NCBI RefSeq assembly: GCF_037963865.1
Contig: NZ_CP150170.1
Location: 1,054,001-1,118,000, forward strand
Reading direction: 5' to 3'
DNA: 64,000 nucleotides
From: Paenibacillus sp. FSL R10-2734
GTDB lineage: Bacteria; Bacillota; Bacilli; Paenibacillales; Paenibacillaceae
Under the pieces are notes generated by a model that was not told the origin of the DNA, ran no database searches, and was given only the letters and a program-made list of their open reading frames with translations. A program made the translations under genes and the position numbers. Every line of letters starts with the position of its first letter. Position 1 is the stretch's first letter. Below, piece after piece: positions 43,268-52,329 of the stretch.

Positions 43268-44500
43268 ATGAGCGAGAGTGAATTATTTACTACCTTGAAA
43301 GGCGGAAGCATTACTTCGCCTAAAGGCTTTAAGTCCGGAGGACTGCACTGTGGATTGAAAAAAACAGACCGCAACGATCTCGGAGTGATTCTTTGTGAGG
43401 TTCCAGCTACGGCTGCGGCCGTGTATACGACGAATATTTTTCAGGCAGCACCGCTGAAGGTAACACGGGAAAGCCTTGCGAACGGAACGTTGCAGGCGGT
43501 AATTGTGAACAGCGGGAATGCCAATGCCTGCACAGGTGAACAAGGCGAAGCGGATGCTTATGAGATGCGTGCTGCTGCTGCTCAGCATTTGGGTGTAGAG
43601 GTTAATGATGTTGCTGTTGCTTCAACTGGAGTTATCGGTGAGCTGCTAAAGATGGACTGCGTACGTAGCGGTATTGCTGCAATACCAGAGAAGCTGGACG
43701 GTGGGGCTGCTGGAGCGGAAGAATTCTGTCAGGCCATCCTTACAACCGATTTAGTTAAAAAAGAAATTGCCGTGAAGGTAATCGTCGGTGGTGTAGAAGT
43801 TACAATAGCTGGAGCTGCTAAGGGTTCCGGGATGATTCATCCTAACATGGCTACCATGCTTGGATTTATGACGACGGATGCTGATATTTCAGCGGAGGAT
43901 TTACACAGTCTGCTGCGCTCTGCTACGAATGTTACCTTTAATATGATTACTGTAGATGGAGATACAAGCACGAATGATATGCTAGTCTCGATGGCTAGTG
44001 GGCTTGCAGGTAATGAGAAGCTGACTCGGCTTCATCCGGATTGGGATGCTTTTGCAGCTGGGTTTACGTATGTCTGCCAGACGCTTGCCAAGGCGATTGC
44101 CCGTGATGGAGAAGGTGCCACCCATCTGATTGAAGTGCAAGTGAATGGAGCGGTTCATGACGAAGCGGCTGCGGCGATTGCCAAGACAGTGGTTGGTTCT
44201 AGTCTAGTGAAATCTGCTATTTTTGGAGCGGATGCGAACTGGGGGCGGATCATTGCTGCGGTTGGACGCGCGGGTGTTCCGGTATCGCCGGAGCGTGTAG
44301 ACATTTCATTAGGTGATATTGAGGTGCTGCTGCACTCGAAGCCGGTTGTTTTTGATGAAGAGAAGGCTTTGGCTTATTTGCAAAAAAGTGAAACTGTGCT
44401 GATCACTGTGGATCTGCATGATGGAACCGGAAAAGCAACAGCTTGGGGCTGTGACCTAACTTACGATTATGTGCGTATTAATGCCGCATATCGTACCTAA
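43268..44500 (+). CDS. argJ: bifunctional ornithine acetyltransferase / N-acetylglutamate synthase
   Basis: 410 residues from ATG 43268; an upstream in-frame start at 43202 is inside argC. ArgJ transfers the acetyl group from acetylornithine to glutamate, recycling it. It self-cleaves before the Thr in HPNMATMLGFM (~195-205), the new N-terminal nucleophile. GSGMIHPNMATM and DGEGATHLIEV are intact. The ribosome site is weak, so translation probably depends partly on argC 20 nt upstream. Confidence 0.97.
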   Translation: MSESELFTTLKGGSITSPKGFKSGGLHCGLKKTDRNDLGVILCEVPATAAAVYTTNIFQAAPLKVTRESLANGTLQAVIVNSGNANACTGEQGEADAYEMRAAAAQHLGVEVNDVAVASTGVIGELLKMDCVRSGIAAIPEKLDGGAAGAEEFCQAILTTDLVKKEIAVKVIVGGVEVTIAGAAKGSGMIHPNMATMLGFMTTDADISAEDLHSLLRSATNVTFNMITVDGDTSTNDMLVSMASGLAGNEKLTRLHPDWDAFAAGFTYVCQTLAKAIARDGEGATHLIEVQVNGAVHDEAAAAIAKTVVGSSLVKSAIFGADANWGRIIAAVGRAGVPVSPERVDISLGDIEVLLHSKPVVFDEEKALAYLQKSETVLITVDLHDGTGKATAWGCDLTYDYVRINAAYRT

Positions 44501-44542
44501 TTTGTGGAGTGCTTAAGCCCACAACGGAAGGATACCGATGAT

Positions 44543-45373
44543 ATGACGCTAAATAGTGAGCTTGAACTTATAGATGCATTAGATGGTAGTGGATTGTTTG
44601 TGATGAAATGCGGCGGGAGTACGCTGGCGGCACTGCCTGATTCTTTTTTTGAGGATTTACGAGATTTGCAGCAGGAAGGCATTCAGCCTGTCATTGTTCA
44701 TGGCGGAGGGCCAGCTATTTCAGAGAATCTAGCAAAACTGGGCATTGAAAGTAGCTTCGTGAATGGTTTGCGAGTGACTACCGAGGACGTACTAGATGTC
44801 GTAGAGATGACGCTGGCAGGGAGTATCAACAAGGCGATTGTAAGGCGGATTCAAGGGAGTGGCGGTCTAGCTCTGGGGCTTTCGGGCATTGACGGTAATA
44901 TGATTATTGCTAAACCAGTGGCTAATAGTGCTGAAGTAGGTTTGGTAGGAGAAGTAACAGAAGTGAAGGCTGATATCGTAACAGGGATTATTGGTATGGG
45001 CTATATTCCTGTCATTGCACCTATCGGAGTAGATGCGGCTGGTCAGCGCTACAATATTAACGCAGATACAGCGGCAGGGGCTGTTGCTTCCTATGTAGAG
45101 TCTCCCCAAATGATCGTAGTTACAGATGTGCCTGGCATTATGAGTACGGTGGATGGTCAAAAGGTTGTGCTTCCATCCGTCACTGTGCAAGAAATTGAAG
45201 CCTTGATCGAAAGTGGAGAAATCTACGGCGGTATGATCCCTAAGGTGCGAGCAGCTATCGATTGCATTCAAGGTAGCGTATCAGAGGTTATCATTGTGGA
45301 TGGAAAAGAACCGCGGGTGCTTAGTCGAGTACTGCAAGGTGAAGCGTTAGGTACACGTATTATTCGTTCGTAG
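44543..45373 (+). CDS. argB: acetylglutamate kinase
   Basis: 276 residues from ATG 44543, 10 nt after CGGAAGGA; a GTG at 44504 has no site. Amino-acid kinase fold: VMKCGGSTL, VIVHGGGPAI (glycine loop), the YNINADTAAGAVASYV active-site segment and GGMIPKVRAAID. Phosphorylates N-acetylglutamate, the usual feedback-controlled step. It lacks the N-terminal helix of the hexameric arginine-sensitive type, suggesting the shorter dimeric form (inference). Confidence 0.97.
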   Translation: MTLNSELELIDALDGSGLFVMKCGGSTLAALPDSFFEDLRDLQQEGIQPVIVHGGGPAISENLAKLGIESSFVNGLRVTTEDVLDVVEMTLAGSINKAIVRRIQGSGGLALGLSGIDGNMIIAKPVANSAEVGLVGEVTEVKADIVTGIIGMGYIPVIAPIGVDAAGQRYNINADTAAGAVASYVESPQMIVVTDVPGIMSTVDGQKVVLPSVTVQEIEALIESGEIYGGMIPKVRAAIDCIQGSVSEVIIVDGKEPRVLSRVLQGEALGTRIIRS

Positions 45374-45442
45374 GATCATAAATGAATATAAAATAGAGGC
45401 GCTATCTGATTACAGGAGTAGCCTATGGGAGAGTGACTTAGA

Positions 45443-46711
45443 ATGAGCAAGCTTACACAAGCGGGGGCACAGCAGACCGATACAGTAGGATCAGGCACAC
45501 CAGATGTTGCTGCAGGCAAGCTGAGTGCAGTGTTCCCTTCTTACGCCAGATATGATATCAGCTTAGTTAAAGGTAAGGGCACCTGGGTATGGGATGATAA
45601 AGGGAATAAGTACCTCGATTTCACTAGTGGATTAGCTGTGACCAGTCTAGGCCACGCTCCTGAGAAAGTCGGCGCTAAGCTGAAGGATCAGATTGATACG
45701 CTCTGGCATGTCTCGAATCTGTTCCATATTCCTGGACAGGACAAAGTCGCAAACCTTTTGACAGAGAATAGCTGTGCGGACCAAGTATTCTTTTGCAATA
45801 GTGGGGCAGAAGCGAATGAAGCTGCTATTAAGCTGGCTCGTCGTTACCATCAGAAAGTAAAAGGTGCTGATCGTTATGAGGTCATCACTTTCGAACAATC
45901 CTTCCATGGACGTACATTAGCAACACTAACAGCTACTGGACAGCAAAAGGTAAAAGAAGGCTTCCTGCCGCTTCCAGCCGGCTTCAAGACTGTACCCTTG
46001 CATGATCTACCAGCGCTAGAAGAGGCTATCGGAGATCATACAGCAGCTATCATGATGGAAATGGTGCTTGCAGAGGGTGGTGTGCTTGAGGTCGAACCTG
46101 AGTTCTTGAACGCTGTAGTGGCATTATGTAAGAAACATGGATTGCTTCTGATTGTAGATGAAGTACAGACGGGTATGGGGCGTACGGGCAAGCTGTTCGC
46201 TCATCAGCATTATGGAATTGAACCGGATATTTTCACCTTGGCTAAGGGGATTGCAAGTGGCTTTCCAGCAGGATTAATGCTTGGTAAAGGATATTTGCGT
46301 GAAGCTTTCTCAGCGGGCAGCCATGCGTCCACCTTCGGGGGGACACCACTCGCAACAGCGGTTATGGCAGCGACGATTGAGACGATGCTGGAAGATGAGC
46401 TTCCACAGCGTGCTGAAGAAATGGGTAAGTACCTGACAGGTCTTTTGAAAGAGAAGCTGGCGGACTGTTCTTTTGTGAAGGATATCCGTGGTAAAGGACT
46501 GTTGATCGGGATTGAATGTCAATCACCAGCGGGCGATATTGTTTTGGCTGGACAAAAGAAAGGCCTGTTGTTCGTGACAGCTGGTCCTAATGTCCTTCGC
46601 CTGCTGCCTAATCTATATGTAAGTAAAGAGGAGATCGACCAAGCGGTGGACATCCTATCCGAACTCATTCATACTTATGCTAAACAAGCAAACGGGGAGG
46701 TAAGCTCATGA
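45443..46711 (+). CDS. argD: acetylornithine aminotransferase
   Basis: 422 residues; ATG after GGGAGAGTG. Class-III PLP aminotransferase: FCNSGAEANEAAIKLAR, FHGRTLATL, IVDEVQTGMGRTG and the PLP lysine in FTLAKGIASGFPAG (~275). It has ~25 extra N-terminal residues relative to short homologues. A later ATG with a better site is not seen, so the extension is accepted. It overlaps argF by 4 nt (ATGA). Confidence 0.97.
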   Translation: MSKLTQAGAQQTDTVGSGTPDVAAGKLSAVFPSYARYDISLVKGKGTWVWDDKGNKYLDFTSGLAVTSLGHAPEKVGAKLKDQIDTLWHVSNLFHIPGQDKVANLLTENSCADQVFFCNSGAEANEAAIKLARRYHQKVKGADRYEVITFEQSFHGRTLATLTATGQQKVKEGFLPLPAGFKTVPLHDLPALEEAIGDHTAAIMMEMVLAEGGVLEVEPEFLNAVVALCKKHGLLLIVDEVQTGMGRTGKLFAHQHYGIEPDIFTLAKGIASGFPAGLMLGKGYLREAFSAGSHASTFGGTPLATAVMAATIETMLEDELPQRAEEMGKYLTGLLKEKLADCSFVKDIRGKGLLIGIECQSPAGDIVLAGQKKGLLFVTAGPNVLRLLPNLYVSKEEIDQAVDILSELIHTYAKQANGEVSS

Positions 46712-47676
46712 GTCAGGGCGTACAGAGTAACAAGCACACCATTGCGCAGCAACTGAAAGGCCGTGATTTACTGGAGCTGAACGATTACAGCCCGGAAGAA
46801 ATCACGTACTTAATAGATTCAGCGATTGAGCTGAAGAAGAAGCAGAAGAATGGCGAAGAATTTCAGCCGCTGAAGGGGAAGACGATTGGTCTTATTTTTG
46901 AAAAATCCTCTACCCGTACGCGTGTGTCGTTTGAAGTTGGAATGTATCAGCTGGGGGGGCATGCCCTTTTCTTGAGCAAAAATGATATCCAGCTTGGACG
47001 CGGAGAAACCGTTGGAGATACAGCGCAAGTAATGTCGCGTTATCTCGACGGAATTATGATTCGTACGTTCGGCCATGACAAAGTAGAGGACCTTGCTCGT
47101 TATTCCTCTATTCCGGTAATCAACGGTCTTAGCGACCTGGCACATCCTTGCCAAGTGCTGGCGGATTACCAAACGATATATGAGCACAAAGGAAAGCTCA
47201 AGGGACTGAAGCTGGCATATATCGGTGACGGTAACAATATGGCGCATTCTCTGATGATTGGCGGTGCCAAGCTGGGCGTAGATGTATCTATCGCTGGACC
47301 GGAAGGTTATGAGCCAGATGCAGCGGTTGTAGCAGAAGCTCGTGAGATCGCAAAGGAAACTGGAGCGAAAATTGTGGTCACTCGCAGCCCGCAAGAAGCT
47401 GTGCAAGACGCTGACGTCATCTATACCGATGTGTGGGCGAGCATGGGCTTCGAAGAGGAGCAAAAGGCGCGTGAAGCAGCATTCAAGGACTATCAGGTCA
47501 ATGAGGAGCTAGCAAAAGGCGCGAAGAGCGATTATCTGTTCCTGCACTGCCTGCCAGCCCACCGTGAGGAAGAGGTCAGCACAGGCGTGATTGATGGCCC
47601 TAACTCGGTCATCTTTGATCAGGCTGAGAATCGCCTGCATGCGCAAAAAGCTTTGATGGCCGCGCTAATGGGTTAA
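46708..47676 (+). CDS. argF: ornithine carbamoyltransferase
   Basis: 322 residues, starting within the argD stop, with GGGGAGG 5-8 nt upstream. The carbamoyl-phosphate loop SSTRTRVSFEVG, HPCQVLADYQT and the ornithine-site HCLPAHRE are all present, which separates it from aspartate transcarbamylase. It makes citrulline. It is the last gene before a 330-nt gap that holds a structured element upstream of argG. Confidence 0.97.
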   Translation: MSQGVQSNKHTIAQQLKGRDLLELNDYSPEEITYLIDSAIELKKKQKNGEEFQPLKGKTIGLIFEKSSTRTRVSFEVGMYQLGGHALFLSKNDIQLGRGETVGDTAQVMSRYLDGIMIRTFGHDKVEDLARYSSIPVINGLSDLAHPCQVLADYQTIYEHKGKLKGLKLAYIGDGNNMAHSLMIGGAKLGVDVSIAGPEGYEPDAAVVAEAREIAKETGAKIVVTRSPQEAVQDADVIYTDVWASMGFEEEQKAREAAFKDYQVNEELAKGAKSDYLFLHCLPAHREEEVSTGVIDGPNSVIFDQAENRLHAQKALMAALMG

Positions 47677-48006
47677 GGATATAGAATAATTGAATACTAG
47701 GATTAACACTAATATTGGTCTTAGATTATATAAAATATAAAACACTATATAAATTTAAATAATGTTGTGTGATGTTAGAATTTTGACGATATAGTAATGG
47801 AGCGGAATTTTTGGAACTGTAGGAGCGGAGCGTTCGCCTTTATAATCAGATTTCAACTGCGAATGCAGATCAAAATCATGGAAATCTGATTATAACAGCG
47901 ACCGGAAGTCCAAAAATGTAGCGCAGTTACGATTAATCGTCAAAGTGCTAGCGATAGCACGATTATTTTAATTTATATAGCCCACACGAAAGGAAGTTGC
48001 CCCACC
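47677..48006. other. 330-nt argF-argG intergenic region
   Basis: Begins with ~100 nt of very AT-rich sequence (47680-47780) that could hold the argG promoter and further ArgR half-sites, but none is clear. Then structured element copy 2 (47782-47944), a GTGCTA-GCGA-TAGCAC hairpin (47945-47960) and the argG ribosome site. No terminator for argF was seen. Confidence 0.6.
47782..47944 (+). ncRNA. structured repeat element, copy 2 (upstream of argG)
   Basis: Same architecture as copy 1 at 39647-39805. Outer TTTGACGAT/ATCGTCAAA; GCG/CGC and ATTTTTGGA(A)CT/AGTCCAAAAAT; a 7-nt bulge; CGG/CCG and TCGC/GCGA separated by the bulge AGCGT; a 15-bp helix (47840-47854 with 47881-47895); inner CTGC-GAAT-GCAG. 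Shared single-stranded or core blocks include TTTGGAACTG, CGGAG(C/T)GTTCGCCTTT and GCGA(C/T)CGGAAGTCCAA. It ends 62 nt before argG, nearly the same distance as copy 1 to prfB. Not recognised as a T-box, SAM or other named riboswitch. Confidence 0.65.
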
Positions 48007-49242
48007 ATGCCTAAAGAAAAAATTGTACTCGCCTATTCCGGCGGACTAGATACATCCGTTATTTTGAAATGGCTTAAAGAAACCTATGATGCGGAGATCA
48101 TCGCCTTCACAGCCGACATCGGTCAAAAAGAAGAGCTCGACGGTTTGGAGGAAAAAGCACTAGCAACCGGCGCATCGAAAGTATACATCGATGACCTACG
48201 CGATGAGTTCGCTAGCGATTTCATCTACCCAATGTTCCAATCTGGCGCGCTTTATGAAGGCCAATACTTGCTCGGAACTAGCATTGCTCGTCCACTGATT
48301 GCTAAGCGTATGGTGGATATCGCCATCGCTGAAGGTGCAACGGCTATCGCGCACGGCGCGACAGGAAAAGGTAACGACCAAGTACGTTTTGAACTTGGCG
48401 TAGCTGCACTGGCACCAAACATTAAGGTGATCGCACCTTGGCGTTTGGAAGAGTTCCGCAATCAATTCCCAGGTCGTGCGGAAATGATCGCTTATGCGGA
48501 AGCTAATGATATTCCGGTACAAGCATCTGCGGCGAAGCCGTATTCGATGGACCGTAACCTGCTGCACATCAGCTATGAGAGCGGCGTATTGGAAGATCCT
48601 TGGTTCGATCCAAGCGCACCGGAGAACAAAGGAATGTTCCTGCTGAGCAATGCTCCTGAGGATGCTCCGGATGAAGCGGAATATTTGGAACTCGATTTCG
48701 TTAAGGGAGATTGCGTAGCCCTGAATGGTGAGACTTTATCACCACTTCAAGTGATGGAGAAACTGAATGAGCTAGGTGGTAAACACGGTATCGGACGCGT
48801 GGATATGGTTGAGAACCGTTTTGTCGGCATGAAGAGCCGTGGTGTGTATGAGACTCCGGGTGGAACAATCCTGTTCGTCGCTCATCGCAAAATGGAATCC
48901 ATCACGATGGACCGTGAAGTAATGAACCTGCGTGACAGCCTAATCACTCGTTACAGCACTTTGGTGTATAACGGTTTCTGGTTCGCACCAGAGCGTATTG
49001 CACTGCAAGCTCTTGTAACACAGAGCCAGCAAAATGTAACGGGTACTGTTCGTCTTAAACTGTACAAAGGCAACATCATCGGCGCTGGGGTGAAGAGCCC
49101 GGTCAGCCTGTACAACCCTGAAATTGCAACGATGGAAGCTGATCCTACACAAGCTTATGATCAAGGGGATGCAACTGGGTTTATCCACTTGAACGCATTG
49201 CGCCTAAAAGTTTCTACAGGTGTAAATGGAGCTTCGAAATAG
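48007..49242 (+). CDS. argG: argininosuccinate synthase
   Basis: 411 residues; ATG after GAAAGGAAG. Joins citrulline and aspartate using ATP. The N-type PPi-loop LAYSGGLDTSVIL is at the N-terminus, with HGATGKGNDQVRFEL and the C-terminal LVYNGFWFAPER. Codon choice is more biased than in argCJBDF. It forms a pair with argH. Confidence 0.98.
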   Translation: MPKEKIVLAYSGGLDTSVILKWLKETYDAEIIAFTADIGQKEELDGLEEKALATGASKVYIDDLRDEFASDFIYPMFQSGALYEGQYLLGTSIARPLIAKRMVDIAIAEGATAIAHGATGKGNDQVRFELGVAALAPNIKVIAPWRLEEFRNQFPGRAEMIAYAEANDIPVQASAAKPYSMDRNLLHISYESGVLEDPWFDPSAPENKGMFLLSNAPEDAPDEAEYLELDFVKGDCVALNGETLSPLQVMEKLNELGGKHGIGRVDMVENRFVGMKSRGVYETPGGTILFVAHRKMESITMDREVMNLRDSLITRYSTLVYNGFWFAPERIALQALVTQSQQNVTGTVRLKLYKGNIIGAGVKSPVSLYNPEIATMEADPTQAYDQGDATGFIHLNALRLKVSTGVNGASK

Positions 49243-49276
49243 AACGATAACATAAACTTAAACGGGCAACCCCGAA

Positions 49277-49307
49277 GGCCGTTCCTCCCGTCAGGATAGG
49301 AGCGGCC
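49277..49307 (+). repeat. argG-argH intercistronic hairpin
   Basis: GGCCGTTCCT pairs with AGGAGCGGCC (one G-U) around an 11-nt loop. There is no U-run after it, so it is more likely an mRNA-stability or translation hairpin than a terminator; argH probably remains co-transcribed. Confidence 0.65.
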
Positions 49308-49336
49308 CTCTGGCGTCCAAGAGGAGGAAACTACAG

Positions 49337-50752
49337 GTGAGCAAGCTTTGGGGCGGACGGTTTACTAAAGGAACAAACAAGCTGGTGGAGGAGTATACGG
49401 CTTCCATTGGATTTGATAAGGCTTTGGCCAAAGAGGATGTGCAAGGCAGTCTGGCGCATGTCACCATGCTGGGAAAATGCGGAATTCTTCCACAAGAAGA
49501 CGTGGAGACGATTAAGCAAGGTCTGAATAAGGTGCTCGACAAGGTTAACGCTGGAGAGGTTGTTTTCTCAGTAGCGGATGAAGACATCCATATGAATATT
49601 GAAAAACATCTGATCGAGGAAATCGGTCCGGTCGGTGGTAAATTGCACACAGGACGTAGCCGTAACGATCAGGTTGCAACGGACATGCACCTTTATTTAC
49701 GGGGCCGTGTAGTTGAGCTAGTTAGCTTGCTGCATGAATTACAGGAAGCTTTAATTGAACAAGCCAAAGATAACGTAGAGACGATCATCCCTGGTTATAC
49801 GCATTTGCAACGGGCACAACCGATCCTGTTTGCTCACCACTTGTTGGCTTACGTCTCCATGTTCCGCCGCGATGCAGAACGTCTGACGGACAGCTACAAA
49901 CGGATCAACGTTCTGCCACTCGGAGCAGGAGCGCTTGCGGGAACGACCTTCCCGATCGACCGCCATTTTGTGGCCGAGCAATTGGGCTTTGACAGTGTTT
50001 ACGAGAACAGTCTGGATGCTGTCAGCGACCGCGATTTCATCGTGGAGTTCTTGGCGAATGCAGCGCTTGTTATGACACATCTATCCAGACTCAGTGAGGA
50101 ATTGGTACTGTGGAGTAGCACAGAGTTTAGTTTCGTGGAACTGGATGATGCTTTCTGCACAGGCAGTAGCATTATGCCACAGAAGAAGAACCCGGACGTA
50201 CCAGAACTGGTACGGGGTAAAACTGGTCGCGTATACGGCAACCTGATTGGCTTGCTGACTGTACTGAAATCACTGCCACTCGCGTACAACAAGGATATGC
50301 AGGAAGACAAAGAAGGCATGTTCGATACCGTTACTACACTGACAGGTGCACTGCAATTGTTCGCGCCGATGATTTCCACCATGAAGGTGAACAAGGGACG
50401 TATGCGTGAAGCTGTGAACACGGACTTCTCGAATGCTACGGATATCGCCGACTTCTTGGTAGGCAAAGGTCTTCCTTTCCGCCAAGCGCATGAAGTAATC
50501 GGAAAAACAGTGCTCTACTGCATAAACGAAGGCAAGTTCCTGCTGGATCTGACGCTGGAAGAGTTCAAGCAATTCTCACCGCTGTTCGACGAGAATATCT
50601 ATGCTGTTCTTCAACCGGAAGCGGTAGTTAACGCTCGTAACGTTTATGGTGGTACAGCCACCGTTCAGGTGAAGGCTGCGATTGAACGCGCGGAGCAGGC
50701 ACTGCACGAAGCTAATGAATGGGTAGTAAAACACGGTGACGCTATATTGTAA
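49337..50752 (+). CDS. argH: argininosuccinate lyase
   Basis: 471 residues; GTG start 8-9 nt after AAGAGGAGG. Splits argininosuccinate to arginine and fumarate. The fumarase/aspartase-superfamily signature GSSIMPQKKNPD (~280), TGRSRNDQVATDMHL and HLQRAQPI are intact. It ends the arginine cluster. A decayed duplicate of its bases 50412-50488 lies 1.7 kb downstream at 52156-52232. Confidence 0.98.
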   Translation: MSKLWGGRFTKGTNKLVEEYTASIGFDKALAKEDVQGSLAHVTMLGKCGILPQEDVETIKQGLNKVLDKVNAGEVVFSVADEDIHMNIEKHLIEEIGPVGGKLHTGRSRNDQVATDMHLYLRGRVVELVSLLHELQEALIEQAKDNVETIIPGYTHLQRAQPILFAHHLLAYVSMFRRDAERLTDSYKRINVLPLGAGALAGTTFPIDRHFVAEQLGFDSVYENSLDAVSDRDFIVEFLANAALVMTHLSRLSEELVLWSSTEFSFVELDDAFCTGSSIMPQKKNPDVPELVRGKTGRVYGNLIGLLTVLKSLPLAYNKDMQEDKEGMFDTVTTLTGALQLFAPMISTMKVNKGRMREAVNTDFSNATDIADFLVGKGLPFRQAHEVIGKTVLYCINEGKFLLDLTLEEFKQFSPLFDENIYAVLQPEAVVNARNVYGGTATVQVKAAIERAEQALHEANEWVVKHGDAIL

Positions 50753-50765
50753 ATAATATTAAACA

Positions 50766-50810
50766 TAAATCCCGCCTCGCACGCCTTGTAAGGTTGTGTG
50801 GGCGGGATTT
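50766..50810 (+). terminator. intrinsic terminator after argH
   Basis: AAATCCCGCC pairs with GGCGGGATTT, with further inner pairing (CAC.CC/GG..GTG). It lies between argH and the convergent fliB-like gene and may act on both strands. Confidence 0.85.
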
Positions 50811-50828
50811 TGATTATATAGCAGACAT

Positions 50829-52073
50829 TTAGTTATTTATTAGAATAGCCATATACGCCATAGAGGAGTAGTTATTATTCTTAAGCAACTCAATAACCTC
50901 GCGTAAGTACAAGGAGTTGTGCTCAATCGTCTTGGCAAAGGATTGAATCAGTTTAATCACATGATCAACCCCAAAATCCTCCTTATGATATCCAGCCATG
51001 CCGATTAGATGTAATTTGATTAAAGAATAGTGAACAACAAGTAGAATATAGGAATCAAAAATATCCGTATTATTTGTACTTGGGAATAGATTTTTGAACA
51101 CATAATTCACTAAATAATTCTCTAGTATATATTCGTTAGATGACATAAAGGGGGCATAGTATTCACTATATGCTAGTTGGTATATTTCAGAAATTTCCTC
51201 AACTGTAGAATCTTCCGTATATTGAATACCATGGAGTACCTCACCAAAACATTCTATATATCGTTTGCTCTGTACTCCCACGTTCATACGCACATCAGCC
51301 AGTTCTTTTAAGAGCTGCATTTGAATAGTTGTTGATGTAGGAATACCTGCCAAAGCGTCCCGGAAGCTTCCGTCTTCGATCATGCTGCTATAGGAAGCGA
51401 TTTGCTGAGGAATTTCATTTACAGTTCCTTCTGAGAGAATTCCCTGTATTTTCTGATAGAACATTCCGAGGATGATTAGTCTATGTGCTATTGAATAACT
51501 TCGATTTTGTAAGACTTGAATTGTGAAAATACGCATATCCCAAAAGTATCCATTTATTTTATGTGAGGACGTTTCTTGCAAAGTATTTATTTTTTTATTC
51601 ATAAAATTTCGGACATTTAGGGACTCTTCAATCTCTTTAAATTGAATGCCATTTGGGTTTAATAAGACCAAACGAGCCACTTCAGGACATGATAACGTAG
51701 CGGACTTCTCCAATGCTTCATTAACCTGGTTCGTGGTCCGAGGATAAGTACTACAAACATTAGATAAGTAGCCCTCCCCTAGTGTCTTTTGTATAGAACA
51801 TAACTTATCTTCATTTAGAAGTGGACAAGCTGCATCAGAATCCATCACTATTTTTGCATAATTAAGCTCTGTTGGGTTGGAACGTTTACGTTTTATATGC
51901 TTATTTAGTAGAGGCTTCATTTCTCTATCGTTTACGTTTTTATATTTCTTATAGGTTTTTTGATCAATATCTACCCGCCAGCCAACGCAGCATGTATCTT
52001 CACAACTTGATCCAATACAAGCAAATTTCTCTAAGTATTCTGGAACAAGAACAACGCGCTTTTTTTCTATCAT
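50829..52073 (-). CDS. fliB: FliB-type flagellin lysine-N-methylase
   Basis: 414 residues on the minus strand; ATG at 52073 preceded by AAGGGGA. The N-terminal cysteine cluster typical of FliB (CIGSSCEDTCCVGW, about residues 14-27; ACPLLNEDKLCSIQ; YLSNVCSTYPR; ATLSCPE) probably binds an Fe-S cluster or zinc. The remaining ~230 residues are helical. FliB was first found in Salmonella, where it methylates surface lysines of flagellin. The likely substrate is the lysine-rich Hag at 29188-30825. It is far from the flagellar operon, AT-richer than its neighbours, oppositely oriented, and flanked by argH and an argH relic, all of which suggest insertion. Confidence 0.88.
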   Translation of the reverse strand: MIEKKRVVLVPEYLEKFACIGSSCEDTCCVGWRVDIDQKTYKKYKNVNDREMKPLLNKHIKRKRSNPTELNYAKIVMDSDAACPLLNEDKLCSIQKTLGEGYLSNVCSTYPRTTNQVNEALEKSATLSCPEVARLVLLNPNGIQFKEIEESLNVRNFMNKKINTLQETSSHKINGYFWDMRIFTIQVLQNRSYSIAHRLIILGMFYQKIQGILSEGTVNEIPQQIASYSSMIEDGSFRDALAGIPTSTTIQMQLLKELADVRMNVGVQSKRYIECFGEVLHGIQYTEDSTVEEISEIYQLAYSEYYAPFMSSNEYILENYLVNYVFKNLFPSTNNTDIFDSYILLVVHYSLIKLHLIGMAGYHKEDFGVDHVIKLIQSFAKTIEHNSLYLREVIELLKNNNYSSMAYMAILINN

Positions 52074-52155
52074 GATAGATTTCCCCTTAAAGTTTAGAAT
52101 GCCATGTAGGTTTATTATCGGCAGAAATCATGATCCAATGAAGATGAATCTGGAA

Positions 52156-52232
52156 CTGTGAACACGGATTTCTCGAATGCAATGGATATCGTGGACTTCT
52201 TGGTAGGCAAAGGTCTTGTTTTCCGCTAGGCG
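52156..52232 (+). pseudogene. argH fragment (relic)
   Basis: 77 bp aligning without gaps to argH bases 50412-50488 at 68 of 77 positions (hand count). In the argH frame it reads VNTDFSNAMDIVDFLVGKGL and then meets TAG where argH has CAA (52227-52229). It joins directly to GGCGGGATTTTTTT, like the 3' half of the argH terminator. So an argH 3' end was duplicated and then shortened, with the fliB-like gene lying between the two copies. Confidence 0.88.
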
Positions 52233-52329
52233 GGATTTTTTTATCTAATTGGACTCTAAACACAACAAGACTGGATTCACAGTGTTCTTTACGGTTATCC
52301 TTAGATTAGGGATAGGAGGGTTCATAAGT

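Noticed and set aside
39647..48006. T-box leader upstream of prfB or argG
   Set aside because: No T-box sequence (AGGGTGGNACCGCG-like) or terminator/antiterminator pair was seen. The shared element has a different architecture.
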